Shown here: in pieces, positions 5,988 to 6,386 of the stretch | Layout of the letters: every line of letters starts with the position of its first letter | Numbering within the stretch: position 1 is the stretch's first letter | From: a bacterium | Lineage (GTDB): Bacteria > Krumholzibacteriota > Krumholzibacteria > LZORAL124-64-63 | Reading direction: 5' to 3' | Assembly: GCA_030592025.1 (NCBI GenBank) | Contig: JAUUZX010000091.1 | Location: 1 to 6,386, forward strand | Length of the DNA stretch: 6,386 nt | Notes under the pieces: model-generated | Databases searched by the model: none | The model's input: only the letters and a program-made list of their open reading frames with translations | What the model was told of the DNA's origin: nothing | Made by a program: the position numbers and the translations under genes

Positions 5988-6386
5988 GTTCCGCGGCGCA
6001 GACGATCCAAACGGTCCAGGCTCGCCTCGATGCGGGCAGGGGACAGGCGACCGTCCATGACGGCGCTCCCGAGTGCGCCGGCGAGTTCGTCGGCGGGGTG
6101 GTCCCGGCCCCCCGTCAGGTTGAAGGCGTCGACCACGAGGTCGGCCCCGGCGACCACCGCGGCCACCGCGGCCTCCCCCGGGGAGTAGCGGTCCGCGATG
6201 GCCCCCATGTCGATGGCGTCGGTGACCACCACCCCCGTGAAGCCCAGCTCGCCCCGGAGCAGATCGTCGATCACCGCCGACGAGAGCGACGCGGGGCGGT
6301 CCGGGTCGAGCCCGCGGTGCAGGACGTGCGCGGCCATCACCGCCACCCCCGGCCGGTGGATCAGGGCGTGGTAGGGTGCGAGCTCG
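5984..6386 (-). CDS. GH3 beta-N-acetylhexosaminidase (NagZ-like), C-terminal part
   Basis: Partial gene with 133 codons plus stop visible; the 5' end lies beyond the right edge. It encodes the end of a glycoside hydrolase family 3 catalytic barrel. The visible stretch opens with ELAPYHALI, then AVMAAHVLHRGLDPDRPASL (15-34 of the visible part), LRGELGFTGVVVTDAIDMGAI (43-63) and a final helix rich in Leu and Arg. Asp56, in VVTDAIDMG (codon 6218-6220), corresponds to the GH3 catalytic nucleophile, where NagZ has SDDLSM. The KHFPGHG loop with the catalytic His would lie outside the window. NagZ-type enzymes remove terminal N-acetylglucosamine from peptidoglycan fragments for recycling; related members act on other N-acetylglucosaminides. 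The protein stops soon after the barrel, so there is no extra C-terminal hydrolase domain. A GTG at 6346 is in frame but falls inside the conserved domain and is not the start. The stop overlaps the FlgD fragment stop tail to tail. Confidence 0.9.
   Translation of the reverse strand, partial: ELAPYHALIHRPGVAVMAAHVLHRGLDPDRPASLSSAVIDDLLRGELGFTGVVVTDAIDMGAIADRYSPGEAAVAAVVAGADLVVDAFNLTGGRDHPADELAGALGSAVMDGRLSPARIEASLDRLDRLRRGT

Overview
The window is a very GC-rich bacterial segment, with strong G/C preference at third codon positions. It suggests a Gram-negative (diderm) organism: there is a predicted outer-membrane beta-barrel, a periplasmic binding protein and two lipoproteins with classical lipoboxes. 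The 57-residue FlgD-like Ig module near 5.8-6.0 kb is a C-terminal domain common in high-GC FCB-type lineages (Krumholzibacteriota, Eisenbacteria, Latescibacteria and relatives). That lineage guess is an inference from family knowledge, not something the window proves.

Layout. 1-62: weak evidence for the start of a divergent gene running off the left edge. 63-164: short intergenic stretch. 165-3079: a tight three-gene plus-strand operon encoding a histidine-rich outer-membrane porin-like protein, a ZnuA/TroA-type metal-binding protein, and a ZnuB-type ABC-3 permease. 3080-3180: intergenic stretch holding an imperfect inverted repeat and an AT-richer patch. 3181-5112: a lipid-anchored S9 (prolyl oligopeptidase-type) serine peptidase with a complete catalytic triad. 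5164-5814: a small lipoprotein of a conserved but functionally unknown type, apparently without a Shine-Dalgarno site. 5814-5987: a decapitated FlgD-like Ig domain in another frame, starting at the stop codon of the lipoprotein. 5984-6386, minus strand: the C-terminal third of a GH3 beta-N-acetylhexosaminidase (NagZ-like), cut by the window edge and sharing a CTAG with the stop of the FlgD fragment.

How the genes work together. The first three genes read as one envelope-spanning metal uptake route, most likely for zinc: a barrel with His-rich segments at the outer membrane, a soluble periplasmic carrier, and an inner-membrane permease. The notable gap is the ATPase. None is encoded between or beside these genes, although the permease keeps the cytoplasmic loop that normally docks on one. 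The peptidase, the small lipoprotein and the GH3 enzyme look like independent envelope or turnover genes. I found no CRISPR array, RNA gene, transposase or clear rho-independent terminator. The best leads are the ATPase-less import operon with its His-rich barrel, and the FlgD-domain relic at the lipoprotein stop.
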